From Faecousia sp. (GTDB taxonomy: Bacteria; Bacillota; Clostridia; Oscillospirales; Oscillospiraceae): 50,051 bases of DNA. Positions within the stretch are counted from its first letter, which is position 1; the number at the start of each line of letters is the position of its first letter. The DNA is taken from the NCBI GenBank assembly GCA_029257715.1, contig JARIAT010000055.1:1-50051 (forward strand), written 5' to 3'. This document shows positions 16,530 to 25,753 of this stretch, one piece after another. Both the position numbers and the translations under genes were made by a program. The notes beneath the pieces were generated by a model that searched no databases, was not told the DNA's origin, and saw nothing but the letters and a program-made list of their open reading frames with translations.

Positions 16530-17825
16530 CTAGTTTATCTCATAGCCCTCTCCGTCTGATTCCGTGAGAGGCTCAAATTCGATTCGAAGGGGGGTGCCGC
16601 CGCTTCTCCTGACATCCGGCCCGATTCCGTAGATTCCCAAAATTCCCTGCTCATCCGCCACAATCGGCACAAGATGCCGACGAGCCGCCGGAATCTTCCG
16701 GTCAATGAACAGTTTTTTGACGGATTTTGAACCGCCGGACAGCGCAATAACGTCTCCGGGCAGTCGAGCCCGCAAAACCATCGGTCCCGAAGGATGCACC
16801 GCAAAAGATGCGCCTGTATTCGGCGCTGCGGTATCCGGACGGATGGTAACCTTCATGGAAATACCGGCAAGCTCCACACTTCCGCAGGTCGGAAGCGGGA
16901 TTGTCCCCAGCTCTTCATAGTGCTGTGAGCCCAGGAGACGGTCATATTCCCGGCGCAGAATCACGCCTCCGGGAAATGCCGCAAACGCGGAGGGCCGCTT
17001 GGCAAAAACCAATGCCTCTGCCTGCGCGATATGGCTGGCATTCGGCTCGGGAAATCCGCTCCGAACCAGCAGCTGCTCCAGCGCTCTGCGGCGCAGACAG
17101 GCCGGTGCCCGCTTAAGCGCCACCACATCTGTCGGATCAATCAGGCAGGCCATCTCATCAAGCGTCTGCTCTTCTTCCCGCAGCCGCTGGGCCATCGACG
17201 AAAGATTTCCCAGAATACTGGGGTTTTCCGCCTGAAGCAGCGGAACAAGGCGGCGGCGCACCCGATTTCGGAAAAACGCATCGCTTGAATTGGAGCTGTC
17301 CTCCACATGATCGATCCAGTTTTCCTTCAGATAGGCCTCCACCTCTTTGCGGCTGACATCCAGCATCGGGCGGATCATGCGGTCTGTCTTGGGGGTAATC
17401 CCGCCAAGGCCACGCAGCCCCGTCCCCCGAATCAGGTGCATCAGCACCGTCTCGGCATTATCATCCGCCGTGTGGGCCGTGGCAATTTTCCCCTCCAGTC
17501 CCATCAGAAAACCATATCTGGCATCTCTTGCCGCCGCTTCCAGTCCTTTTGCTCCGGATTTCACCGGAAATCCCCCCACAGTCAGAGGAATGTCATGAAA
17601 ATCGCAGAATCGGCGGACAAATTCTTCATCCCTCAGGGATTCTTCTCCCCGCAGGTGGTGATTAAAATGAGCCGCCTGAACCGTAATTCCAAGCTTTTCC
17701 CGCAGCATCCACATGCTCCAGAGAAGTGCCATGGAATCCGCACCGCCGGAAACGGCACAAATGACCGTTTCTCCGGGCGAGACCATCTCATAGCGTCGGA
17801 TCGAAGCAAGAACCTTATTCTCCAT
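16530..17825 (-). CDS. tilS: tRNA(Ile)-lysidine synthase
   Basis: A 431-residue enzyme that modifies C34 of the tRNA-Ile CAU anticodon to lysidine with ATP and lysine, so that AUA is read as isoleucine. The PP-loop motif SGGADS is at residues 26-31. HFNHHLRGEESLRDEEFV and ATAHTADDNAETVLMHLIRGTGLRGLGGI are the other family blocks. The C-terminal domain includes LRARLPGDVIALSGGSKSVKKLFIDRKIP. ATG 17825 is preferred over 17846 because the GGGAGTGG site fits it; it overlaps the dnaB stop by 11 bases, so the two are coupled. Confidence 0.95.
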   Translation of the reverse strand: MENKVLASIRRYEMVSPGETVICAVSGGADSMALLWSMWMLREKLGITVQAAHFNHHLRGEESLRDEEFVRRFCDFHDIPLTVGGFPVKSGAKGLEAAARDARYGFLMGLEGKIATAHTADDNAETVLMHLIRGTGLRGLGGITPKTDRMIRPMLDVSRKEVEAYLKENWIDHVEDSSNSSDAFFRNRVRRRLVPLLQAENPSILGNLSSMAQRLREEEQTLDEMACLIDPTDVVALKRAPACLRRRALEQLLVRSGFPEPNASHIAQAEALVFAKRPSAFAAFPGGVILRREYDRLLGSQHYEELGTIPLPTCGSVELAGISMKVTIRPDTAAPNTGASFAVHPSGPMVLRARLPGDVIALSGGSKSVKKLFIDRKIPAARRHLVPIVADEQGILGIYGIGPDVRRSGGTPLRIEFEPLTESDGEGYEIN

Positions 17826-19152
17826 GCTTCCACTCCCGATCCGCAAAGGTCGTATACTGCGGCAGCCATTGCAGCTTAACCGTTCCGGTTTCGCCGTGAC
17901 GGTTCTTCGCTACAATACACTCCGCCACATTCTTTTCCTCGGAGTCCTCGTGATAATAGTCATCGCGGTAAAGAAACAGGATGCAGTCGGCATCCTGCTC
18001 GATGGCACCGGATTCCCGAAGGTCGGACATAATCGGGCGCTTGTCGGTACGGCTTTCCACCGCACGGCTCAGCTGGCTCAGGCAGATGACGGGAACATTG
18101 AGCTCCTTCGCCATAATTTTCAGGGAGCGGGAAATTTCACCGACCACCTGTACACGGTTTTCCGACTGCTTTCCATAGCCGGAACCGGTCATCAGCTGAA
18201 GGTAGTCGATGATGACAAGTCCCAGATTCTCGACTCTTCGGAGCTTTGCATTCATCTCGGCTACGGTGACAGCAGGGTTGTCATCCACTCGGATATCGGT
18301 CTGGCTCAACGCCGCCGATGCCATCGCCAGCTTACTCCATTCATCATCGTTGAGCTTGCCGGTCAGCATTTTCTGGCTGTCTACAAAGCTTTCGCCGGAG
18401 AGCAGACGCATCGCCAGCTGCTCTTTTGACATTTCGAGGGAAAACAGCGCCACGGTCTGCTTGTATTTTTTCGCAACATTCAGTCCGATATTGAGGGCAA
18501 AGGATGTTTTACCCATGGCAGGACGGGCCGCAATCAAAAGCAGGTCGGACTTATTCAGTCCGTTGATCTTGGTATCCAAATCCCGCAGCCCCGTAGAAAG
18601 ACCGGGAATTGCGGAATCAGAGGCACTCAGCTCCGCCAGATGGTCAAACACCTTGTAAAGAACGGTGCCGATATGCTCCAGAGAATCGCCCCGTTCTCCT
18701 TTTCGCAGGGCATAGATCTTTTTTTCGGCGGCCTCCAGCATCTCTGCCGGGGTGCCGACCTGATCGCTCACAATCTCGGAAATATCCGAAGCTGCCTTGG
18801 CAAGTCCCCGAAGCATCGCCTTGTCCCGAACGATGTTTGCGTAGCGGACAACATTCGCCGCTGTGGGCGTGATCTCCATGAGCTGCATGACATAGTCTCT
18901 GGAATTGTCATGGTGATAGCCCAGCTCCAGCATCTTATCCAACACAGTGACCGGATCAATGGTCTGGGAGTAATTAAACATCGTATAGATGGTTTCATAA
19001 ATCTCCCGATTCTGCTCCAGGAAAAAGTCCTCCGGCCGCAGCAGTCCTATGACATCCGCCACGCAGCGGCTGTCAATCAGGATTGAGCCAAGCACTGCCT
19101 GCTCCGCTTCCACAGACTGCGGCGGCTGCCGGGATGTCAGTTCCTCATCCAC
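17815..19152 (-). CDS. dnaB: Replicative DNA helicase DnaB
   Basis: A 445-residue helicase that unwinds DNA at the replication fork. The N-terminal primase-binding domain starts at PPQSVEAEQAVLGSIL. The RecA-like motor has Walker A AARPAMGKTS, the H2 block ALFSLEMSKEQLAMRLL, Walker B LVIIDYLQLM, and QLSRAVESRTDKRPIMSDLRESGAIEQDAD. I place the start at GTG 19152 because AAAGGAGG lies 11 bases before it (19164-19170). The longer frame from 19191 adds residues that no DnaB has. It lies between rplI and tilS. No intein is present. Confidence 0.95.
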   Translation of the reverse strand: MDEELTSRQPPQSVEAEQAVLGSILIDSRCVADVIGLLRPEDFFLEQNREIYETIYTMFNYSQTIDPVTVLDKMLELGYHHDNSRDYVMQLMEITPTAANVVRYANIVRDKAMLRGLAKAASDISEIVSDQVGTPAEMLEAAEKKIYALRKGERGDSLEHIGTVLYKVFDHLAELSASDSAIPGLSTGLRDLDTKINGLNKSDLLLIAARPAMGKTSFALNIGLNVAKKYKQTVALFSLEMSKEQLAMRLLSGESFVDSQKMLTGKLNDDEWSKLAMASAALSQTDIRVDDNPAVTVAEMNAKLRRVENLGLVIIDYLQLMTGSGYGKQSENRVQVVGEISRSLKIMAKELNVPVICLSQLSRAVESRTDKRPIMSDLRESGAIEQDADCILFLYRDDYYHEDSEEKNVAECIVAKNRHGETGTVKLQWLPQYTTFADREWKHGE

Positions 19153-19234
19153 GCTGTCTGCTCCTCCTTTCGGGCAATGCCCGGTAATCATGTATCATTT
19201 CGCGAACGCGCGATTTTCCTCTGCCGAAAAAGCG

Positions 19235-19681
19235 TTAAGCTTCCTCAATCTTGACGGTGAGCTGACCGACAATCTCATAGCCGAGCTTGCACTTGACGGT
19301 GTAGGTGCCCACATTCTTGATCGGCTCATCAATGACGATCTTGCGCTTATCGAGGGAAATGCCGCTCTCTTTTTTGAGGGTTTCTGCGATTTCCTGATTG
19401 GTCACAGCGCCGAACAGCCGACCGTTTCCGCCGCCGTGGGCCTTTACTACAAGAATCATCTCCTTGAGCTTCTTGGAAACCTCCAGCGCCTCCGCGCGCT
19501 CCTTGGCCTGACGCTCCTGCGTGGCCTTGTCATTCATACGCATGGTATTGACCGCATCGGGGGTTGCCTCGATGGCCAGCTTTCTGGGCAGCATATAGTT
19601 TCTGGCGTAGCCGTCGGAAACCTCAATCATCTGGCCCTTCTTTCCCTTACTCTTCACATCAGTCAGCAAAATAACTTTCAT
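19235..19681 (-). CDS. rplI: 50S ribosomal protein L9
   Basis: A 148-residue protein of the standard two-domain form: an N-terminal rRNA-binding domain opening with [17 protein letters not shown] and containing [14 protein letters not shown] (the Pfam L9 signature), a long connecting helix ([21 protein letters not shown]), and a C-terminal domain with [14 protein letters not shown]. It binds 23S rRNA near the L1 stalk. The gene follows gdpP by 34 bases and precedes dnaB, as in many Firmicutes. Confidence 0.97.
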   Translation of the reverse strand: MKVILLTDVKSKGKKGQMIEVSDGYARNYMLPRKLAIEATPDAVNTMRMNDKATQERQAKERAEALEVSKKLKEMILVVKAHGGGNGRLFGAVTNQEIAETLKKESGISLDKRKIVIDEPIKNVGTYTVKCKLGYEIVGQLTVKIEEA

Positions 19682-19715
19682 TGTATTGTTCTCCTTTTAA
19701 ATTTGGACTTTCGAT

Positions 19716-21692
19716 TTAAACTTCATAATATTTGTCAATCGATTCGACCAACCGGTCAAGAACCTCCTTGACTGTCGCATCCTTCACCTGCGCGCCGGCG
19801 GTCGCTGCGTTGCCGCCGCCGCCGAGGGGCTCCAGAATTACCTGCACATTGGCATCCCCGATGGATCGGGCGGAAATGATAACCTGATTGTCGCTTGGAT
19901 ACAGCACAAACGAGGTCTGGAAACCGGTGATATTCAGCAGCTCATCGGCAGCCTGTGCCGCCAAAGGCCGGGATGTCGTTGTATTCAGTGCAGCAATGGC
20001 AATTTCATTGCGATAGACCCGTGCGGATTTGATGATCTGATACCGCTCCATGGTCGTCTGGAGGTCACTTTGCAGCAGCTTTTTAACTTCAATCGGGTCT
20101 GCGCCCAAACGACGCAGAAATGCCGCCGCTTCAAAGGTTCGCTCGCCGGTGCGGACATTGAAGCTCTTGGTATCAAGAAACAGTCCGGCCAGCAGGCTCT
20201 TTGCCTCAATGGGCATCACGTCTGCCTTTTCCACGGCATATTGCAGCAGTTCTGTTACAAGCTCCGCCGCAGAAGATGCGTAAGGCTCGTGGAAATTCAC
20301 CACGACAGGATTGATATAGTCAGCAGCTCTGCGGTGATGATCGATGACGCAGACCTTGGGAATGGACTCCAGCAGCGGATGGCACTCAACCTGATCGGGG
20401 CGGTTGGTATCCACAACAATCAGGATACTGGCAGCATCGCACAGCAGCAGCGCATCCTGTCCGGAGATAAAGATATCCTTGTACTCCGGAACCGATACGA
20501 TCTCCTGCACCAGCTTCTGGGCCGCATTTTTTTCCACATCCATAACAATATGGCAGGTTTTTCCCTTTTTGCGGCACAGACACGCCACGCCCATTGCAGA
20601 GCCCACCGCATCGAGATCCGCCATGCGGTGTCCCATAATAAAGACCTGGCTGGCGTTTCCGATCAGCTCCATCAGCGAATTTGCCGTCACTCTGGAGCGG
20701 ACCTTGCTTCTATGGTCCGTCTCCCGGGTTCTGCCGCCGTAGAATTCAAAATTCAGCCGATCCTTGATGACCGCCTGATCTCCGCCTCGGCTCAAACTCA
20801 TCTCAATGGCGAGGGCCGCAAAATCATATCCCTCCTCAAAGGTCGCACCATCCACGCCCAGACCAAAGCTGATGGATGCGGCAATGCCGCCGGGACTTAC
20901 AATTTCGTGGACATCCTCCAAAATGGAGAATTTATTGTTGATTGCATCCTGAAGATCCCGTTTCTCGAATACAAACAGATAGCGGTTTCGTTCCAGACGG
21001 CGCAGCATCCCGTGGTAGCCGTCGGCCCAGCGGGTAATTACCCCGTTAATGTTGGCATTCAGGGTGGAAATTGCGCTTTCCCCCAGATTTTTCGTCAGCT
21101 CCTCATAATTGTCTATGAGAATCAAAGAAACCACCGGACGAGAACGGATATACTCATCGCGGATCTGGTAGAGATCGGTCAGATCGGTAAAATACAGCGC
21201 CGCCAGCAGCGTCCCCTGCGGGTCATCCGCATGGATGGTCGTACCGTAGACCCGATAGCGGCGGTCGTTAAATGTCACGTCGTAGGGATACTCGCTCTTT
21301 CCGGAGGTGAGCCAGTCCGTTGTAAATGACGGTACAAGCTCCGAGATATGCTGCTCATACATGGTATCTTTGAATCCGGAAATCTTCATAAACGGCTCAT
21401 TGGCCCAGATCAGCGCCCCATCGCCCAATCGGGCCAGCACCATTGGGAACGGTGTCTTGCCGCCATCGGTAGTACCGAGGGTATTGGTCGCAGAATGGAT
21501 ATAAGCCTCCAGTTCTCTGCGGCGATGGACCTTATTAAACTGATAAAAAACAAATAGCAGCGCCGTAATGACTGCCTCTGACGCCGCAAGGTACGGATGC
21601 CTCAGGACCAGTGCCGCCACGGAAAACAGAACCATCACGCCAAAATACATTCCCATTCCGGGCTGAATCAGCCGACCGAGTTTGCGATTCAT
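19716..21692 (-). CDS. gdpP: Cyclic-di-AMP phosphodiesterase GdpP
   Basis: A 658-residue membrane enzyme. It has two hydrophobic segments within the first 60 residues, a PAS domain (about 80-170, with LARLGDGALIWANEPFMKISGF), a degenerate GGDEF domain (about 180-305), and DHH and DHHA1 phosphoesterase domains. The catalytic motifs are intact: GHRMADLDAVG near residue 353, VVDTNRP near 425 and VIDHHRR near 450. A GGGGN-type glycine block near the end belongs to DHHA1. It hydrolyses c-di-AMP, which controls potassium uptake, osmolyte balance and the cell wall. It is the first gene of the leftward run, with GAAGGAGG before its ATG. Confidence 0.95.
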   Translation of the reverse strand: MNRKLGRLIQPGMGMYFGVMVLFSVAALVLRHPYLAASEAVITALLFVFYQFNKVHRRRELEAYIHSATNTLGTTDGGKTPFPMVLARLGDGALIWANEPFMKISGFKDTMYEQHISELVPSFTTDWLTSGKSEYPYDVTFNDRRYRVYGTTIHADDPQGTLLAALYFTDLTDLYQIRDEYIRSRPVVSLILIDNYEELTKNLGESAISTLNANINGVITRWADGYHGMLRRLERNRYLFVFEKRDLQDAINNKFSILEDVHEIVSPGGIAASISFGLGVDGATFEEGYDFAALAIEMSLSRGGDQAVIKDRLNFEFYGGRTRETDHRSKVRSRVTANSLMELIGNASQVFIMGHRMADLDAVGSAMGVACLCRKKGKTCHIVMDVEKNAAQKLVQEIVSVPEYKDIFISGQDALLLCDAASILIVVDTNRPDQVECHPLLESIPKVCVIDHHRRAADYINPVVVNFHEPYASSAAELVTELLQYAVEKADVMPIEAKSLLAGLFLDTKSFNVRTGERTFEAAAFLRRLGADPIEVKKLLQSDLQTTMERYQIIKSARVYRNEIAIAALNTTTSRPLAAQAADELLNITGFQTSFVLYPSDNQVIISARSIGDANVQVILEPLGGGGNAATAGAQVKDATVKEVLDRLVESIDKYYEV

Positions 21693-21747
21693 CTGCTCGT
21701 CCTCCTTCTCAGGGTATTCCTACCCATTGTTATCCATAGTGTTCTTC

Positions 21748-21776
21748 ATTATATCAAATTGGCAGACTGTACGCAA
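21748..21776 (-). promoter_or_regulatory. Promoter of the gdpP-to-ftsH run
   Basis: Leftward: TTGCGT (21771-21776), a 17-base spacer, TATAAT (21748-21753), about 55 bases before the gdpP start. Confidence 0.75.
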
Positions 21777-21861
21777 CCGGCTTTTTTGAGATCTTTCCCT
21801 GTTAAAAGCAACGCCCGGTTCCGCTGTTCAAAATTTAGAGTATACTTTTTCCTTGTTTTGT

Positions 21862-22079
21862 GCTATAATCCATTATAGCGTGTGCCGGGTGGGCAGACCC
21901 GCACAAAAAACATTCCCGCTTCTCACGGCCGGAATGAACAGAAAACGCATCATCGTTACGCAGGCATATTTCCGGATGGATGGGCGACTCAGGGCCCGGA
22001 GGCCGGATTTTGGCTGCTTGCTTTGTTATTGTCTTTTTTGGACAGTATGGACCATTTTGAAAGGAGTTTTGAATTTAAA
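21862..22079 (+). promoter_or_regulatory. RNase J promoter and about 200-base structured leader
   Basis: An extended -10 box, TGC then TATAAT (21864-21869), starts transcription near 21876. The leader then folds in several places: a hairpin with CGGGT/ACCCG and GTG/CAC near 21881-21903, an ATTCC/GGAAT hairpin near 21915-21937, and a larger stem with TCCGG/CCGGA outside and GGGC/GCCC inside near 21971-22008. The open frame through this leader has no ribosome site. I do not recognise a known riboswitch class. Confidence 0.6.
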
Positions 22080-23735
22080 TTGGCTGACAAACTGAAAATT
22101 ATTCCTCTGGGCGGCCTGGATGAAATCGGAAAAAACATCACCGTTCTGGAGTATGGAAAAGATATGATTGTTGTGGACTGCGGCGTTGCATTCCCCGAGG
22201 AGGAAATGTATGGCGTGGATCTGGTAATTCCCGACTTCAGCTATCTCGTTAAAAATGCCGGTAAGCTCCGAGGCATGTTCATCACCCACGGTCATGAGGA
22301 CCACATCGGTTCCATCCCCTACTGTATGCAGCAGATCAAATGCCCCATTCACGGCACCGCCATGACCAACGGCCTGATCCGGCTGAAGCTGGAGGAGCAC
22401 GGCATTGCCCAGAAGGTAAAGCTGGTTACCCACAAGCCCGGCGATGTTGTAAAGGCCGGATGCTTCAGCGTTGAATTTATCCACGTAAACCATTCCATTG
22501 CCGATGCCGTGGCATTCGCAATCAAAACCCCCGTCGGCACCGTCGTTATGACCGGTGACTTCAAAATCGACCCCAGCTCGGCTGACGGCATGATTGATCT
22601 GGGCCGTTTGGGCGAGCTTGGCAAGAAGGGCGTTCTGGCGCTTCTGGCGGACTCCACCAACGTCGAGCGCGCCGGCTATACCCCCAGTGAAAACATTGTC
22701 GCGGAAAGTCTGGACCGTCAGTTCAAAAACTGCGACCAGCGGATTGTTGTCACCACCTTCGCTTCCAATATGTATCGGATTCAGGCCGTGCTTGCCACCG
22801 CTCACCGCTACGGAAGAAAAGTCGCCGTTACCGGCCGCAGCATGGAAAACGTGCTGAAAGTCGCATCGGAACTGGGCTATCTCAAGGTCCCTGCCAATAC
22901 CATTGTGGATTTGGCCGCCATCAAGAGTATGCCAAAGAATAAGGTTGTCATTGTTTCCACCGGCTCTCAGGGCGAAAATATGTCCGCATTGTACCGCATG
23001 GCATTCAATACCCACAAGCAGGTGGAAATTCAGGCCGGCGACCGGATTATCATTTCCGCATCCGCTATTCCCGGCAACGAGAAGGCCATCAGCAAAATTA
23101 TCAACGAGCTGTACCGCAAAGGTGCGGATGTCGTTTATGAAAAGAGTCAGGGACTGCACGTCTCCGGACACGCCTGTCAGGAGGAGCTGAAGATCATCCA
23201 TGCCCTCTGTAAGCCCAAGTTCTTCATCCCCATCCACGGCGAGCAGCGCCATTTACAGCAGCATGCCAAGCTGGCTGTCTCCATGGGCATGAAGCCCAAC
23301 CGTGTCTTTATCGGTCAGGTCGGTTCCCAGTTTGAGCTGACCGGCCGAAGCTGCAAAATCACTGACATGGTTCCCGCCGGAAAGGTCCTTGTGGACGGCA
23401 CCGGTGTCGGTGATGTGGGCAGCGTGGTTCTGCGGGACCGCAAGCATCTGGCGCAGGACGGCATGGTTGTCGTATGTGTCAATCTCAGCGCCCAGAACGG
23501 CGACATTCTCACCGGGCCCGACATTATTACCCGCGGATTTATCTATGTCAAGGAATCTGAGGAGCTGATGGAATCTCTGCGTCAGGTCGCCGTTGAGGCC
23601 ATCGAACGCTGCCAGCACAAGAATGTCCGTGACTGGTCCACCATCAAATCCGCCATCAAAAATGACCTGAGCGGTTATCTCTACAAAACGACCAAGCGCA
23701 ACCCCATGATTCTCCCTGTCATTATGGAGATCTAA
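22080..23735 (+). CDS. rnj: Ribonuclease J
   Basis: A 551-residue beta-CASP ribonuclease with 5'-to-3' exo- and endonuclease activity that matures and decays mRNA. It opens with LKIIPLGGLDEIGKN, has the metal-binding motif HGHEDHIG from residue 70, GDFKID, and the beta-CASP blocks TGSQGE and VSGHACQEELK with IPIHGEQRH. I choose TTG 22080, which follows AAAGGAG (22060-22066) at a rather long spacing. ATG 22047 is an alternative, but its extra 11 residues are not conserved. The length then fits the family. A long leader precedes it and a bidirectional terminator follows. Confidence 0.94.
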   Translation: MADKLKIIPLGGLDEIGKNITVLEYGKDMIVVDCGVAFPEEEMYGVDLVIPDFSYLVKNAGKLRGMFITHGHEDHIGSIPYCMQQIKCPIHGTAMTNGLIRLKLEEHGIAQKVKLVTHKPGDVVKAGCFSVEFIHVNHSIADAVAFAIKTPVGTVVMTGDFKIDPSSADGMIDLGRLGELGKKGVLALLADSTNVERAGYTPSENIVAESLDRQFKNCDQRIVVTTFASNMYRIQAVLATAHRYGRKVAVTGRSMENVLKVASELGYLKVPANTIVDLAAIKSMPKNKVVIVSTGSQGENMSALYRMAFNTHKQVEIQAGDRIIISASAIPGNEKAISKIINELYRKGADVVYEKSQGLHVSGHACQEELKIIHALCKPKFFIPIHGEQRHLQQHAKLAVSMGMKPNRVFIGQVGSQFELTGRSCKITDMVPAGKVLVDGTGVGDVGSVVLRDRKHLAQDGMVVVCVNLSAQNGDILTGPDIITRGFIYVKESEELMESLRQVAVEAIERCQHKNVRDWSTIKSAIKNDLSGYLYKTTKRNPMILPVIMEI

Positions 23736-23750
23736 CGGACTATCCCGGCA

Positions 23751-23782
23751 AAAAGTCCCGATCCAATAGGATCGGGACTTTT
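23751..23782. terminator. Bidirectional terminator between rnj and upp
   Basis: A perfect 14-base-pair stem, AAAAGTCCCGATCC and its complement, with a 4-base loop. The stem's own A and T ends supply T-runs for both directions. Confidence 0.92.
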
Positions 23783-23847
23783 GATTTTATTGGGATGCAG
23801 GCGGAGCCGCACCGTGTCTTCGGCGGCATGCCGAAGTCTATATTGAT

Positions 23848-24477
23848 TTACTTGGTACCGAAGATTCTGTCGCCGGCATCGCCCAGTCCGGGAATGATAT
23901 AGGCGCTCTCATTCAGCTTCTCATCACAGCCTGCCAGATAGATATCCACATCGGGATGAGCCTCCTGAACCGCGGCAATTCCCTCGGGGCAGCCGATAAT
24001 ATTCATCATAATGATATTCTTGCAGCCATGCTCCTTCAGGAAGTCAATGGCAGCAACTGCGCTGCCGCCGGTTGCCAGCATGGGGTCAACCACATAAACC
24101 TGACGGTTTGCGATATCCTCAGGCAGCTTGCAGTAATATTCCACAGGCTTATGGGTCTCCGGGTCACGGTAAAGACCGATATGGCCGATCTTTGCCGAGG
24201 GAATCAGGTCAACCATTCTGTCAACCATACCCAGTCCTGCTCTCAGAATCGGAACAATCGCCAGCTTCTTACCGGCAAGGCGGCGGCACTTTGCAACCGC
24301 AATGGGGGTCTGCACATCCACTTCCTCCGTGGGCAGATTGCGGGTGGCCTCGTAGCACATCAAGGCAGAAATCTCGCCTACCAGTTCACGGAATTCCTTG
24401 ACGCTGGTGTTCTGATCCCGCAGGATAGACAGCTTATGCTGAATCAGGGGATGGTCGAATACAGTAACATTACTCAT
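23848..24477 (-). CDS. upp: Uracil phosphoribosyltransferase
   Basis: A 209-residue pyrimidine salvage enzyme that joins uracil to PRPP to give UMP. The PRPP loop is [26 protein letters not shown], and the uracil-binding end is [30 protein letters not shown] near the start is standard. It starts 5 bases after the tsaB stop, with AAAGGAG inside the end of tsaB, so it is read as part of the tsaE-tsaB unit. The sequence is full length and intact. Confidence 0.97.
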   Translation of the reverse strand: MSNVTVFDHPLIQHKLSILRDQNTSVKEFRELVGEISALMCYEATRNLPTEEVDVQTPIAVAKCRRLAGKKLAIVPILRAGLGMVDRMVDLIPSAKIGHIGLYRDPETHKPVEYYCKLPEDIANRQVYVVDPMLATGGSAVAAIDFLKEHGCKNIIMMNIIGCPEGIAAVQEAHPDVDIYLAGCDEKLNESAYIIPGLGDAGDRIFGTK

Positions 24478-24482
24478 AGGTT

Positions 24483-25190
24483 CTAAACTCCTTTGTTTTG
24501 TCTCTCCAGACGTTCTCTTTCCGCCTGGGAAAGTCTCAGATAATTGGGCTGCAAAGATGCGCCGTCTCCGGCTTCTCCTCGCTCAATTGCACAAAGTGCT
24601 GCCAGCGCAACGCCGGCGGCTCTCTGATGTCTGCGGTGTTCCATGGGAAGAATCAGCGGATATGTTCTTCCCGAAAGGGTGTTATATGTCAGCTCTGCGC
24701 CGTCACCCACCAAAAAAATCGGTCCTTCCAATTGCTCCAGATCTCTGCTCAGATCCTCCAGCGCAATCGCCCGGTCCTCTGTAAGGCGCTCCGGTACACC
24801 TTGTTTCATTCGGAAGATCGCATTATAAACCTGGCTTCTGCGGGCATCCATGCAGGCACACACAATTCCATCATATACCCCCAGATTCCTTACCATGGAC
24901 TCCAGTGTGGAAACGCCGTATACCGGTTTCTCTGCGCCCCAGCCGAATCCCTTGGCCGCAGCCACACCGATCCTGACGCCGGTAAAGCTGCCGGGGCCTG
25001 CCGCAACCGCCAGATGTGTGACCTCCGCAGGGCTTTTGCCGCAGTTTGTCAGAAGATCCTGTGCCATGCTCATCAGCGTCTGACTGTGGGTCAGACCCGA
25101 ATTCTGGTAGCTTTCCGCCAAGAGCTTTTCTCCGTCATGCAGTGCTGCGGAGACGGCCTTGGCCGAAGTCTCAAACGCTAAAATCAGCAA
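24483..25190 (-). CDS. tsaB: tRNA t6A synthesis protein TsaB
   Basis: A 235-residue ASKHA-fold protein that partners TsaD and TsaE in adding threonylcarbamoyl to A37 of ANN-reading tRNAs. It opens with [17 protein letters not shown] and has [20 protein letters not shown] near residue 65, both typical of TsaB. I place the start at TTG 25190, 20 bases inside the end of tsaE, because GGAAGGAGGAG precedes it. The long frame reaching to 25505 only runs through tsaE in another frame. tsaD and rimI, often next to it, are not here. Confidence 0.93.
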   Translation of the reverse strand: MLILAFETSAKAVSAALHDGEKLLAESYQNSGLTHSQTLMSMAQDLLTNCGKSPAEVTHLAVAAGPGSFTGVRIGVAAAKGFGWGAEKPVYGVSTLESMVRNLGVYDGIVCACMDARRSQVYNAIFRMKQGVPERLTEDRAIALEDLSRDLEQLEGPIFLVGDGAELTYNTLSGRTYPLILPMEHRRHQRAAGVALAALCAIERGEAGDGASLQPNYLRLSQAERERLERQNKGV

Positions 25191-25611
25191 GAGACTCTCC
25201 TCCTTCCATTTCGATTTTCCGGGAGGATTCCCCCAGACGGGAGATGGTAATGATAATGGGATTTTCCATGGCATCCCACACATTTTCGCTCCATTCCACG
25301 GCGCAGACGCCGCCCCGCTCCAGATAATCTTCCCATCCGATATCAAACAGCTCCTCTTCCGAGCCAAGCCGATACATGTCAAAATGGAACAGCGGCAGTC
25401 TGCCTCCCAGATATTCATTGACAATGGTGTATGTGGGACTGGTGACAATTTCCTTGACCCCAAGCCCTCTGGCAAGGCCCCGGGTAAAGGCCGTTTTGCC
25501 CGCACCGAGATCTCCCCGATAGGCGATCACGGTACCTGGTTTTAAAACTTTTGCGAGCCGCTCTGCGACCTGCTCGGTCTGCTCGGGAGAATTTGTAATC
25601 CATTCCATCAA
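25171..25611 (-). CDS. tsaE: tRNA t6A synthesis ATPase TsaE
   Basis: A 146-residue P-loop ATPase. Walker A is GDLGAGKTAFTRGLARGLG near residue 34; SPTYTIVNEYLGGRLPLFHFDMYRLGSEEEL and the ICAVEWSEN-like strand (VCAVEWSENV) are family hallmarks. ATP hydrolysis by TsaE resets the TsaB-TsaD complex in t6A synthesis. It is the first gene of the leftward tsaE-tsaB-upp unit and overlaps tsaB by 20 bases. Confidence 0.95.
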   Translation of the reverse strand: MMEWITNSPEQTEQVAERLAKVLKPGTVIAYRGDLGAGKTAFTRGLARGLGVKEIVTSPTYTIVNEYLGGRLPLFHFDMYRLGSEEELFDIGWEDYLERGGVCAVEWSENVWDAMENPIIITISRLGESSRKIEMEGGESLADFSV

Positions 25612-25632
25612 ATATCAACCTCTTTCTGACTC

Positions 25633-25662
25633 ATTTTAGCACAATCTTATCCTTTTTGTAAA
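25633..25662 (-). promoter_or_regulatory. Putative promoter of tsaE-tsaB-upp
   Basis: Leftward: TTTACA (25657-25662), an 18-base spacer, TAAAAT (25633-25638), about 20 bases before the tsaE start. Confidence 0.55.
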
Positions 25663-25686
25663 GTACCAACCTCGTCAACAATCCTC

Positions 25687-25714
25687 TTGCTTTTTGCAAC
25701 AGTATCAGTATAAT
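25687..25714 (+). promoter_or_regulatory. Promoter of the M18 aminopeptidase gene
   Basis: TTGCTT (25687-25692), a 16-base spacer, TATAAT (25709-25714), about 40 bases before the start, with AAAGGAG in between. Confidence 0.75.
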
Positions 25715-25753
25715 GATAAACAGCAACACTATTAAGAAAAGGAGATTATCCCT

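Noticed and set aside
21882-22079. An extended RNase J N-terminus of about 66 residues
   Set aside because: No ribosome site at 21882, non-conserved composition, and stable RNA stems in the region; AAAGGAG supports TTG 22080.
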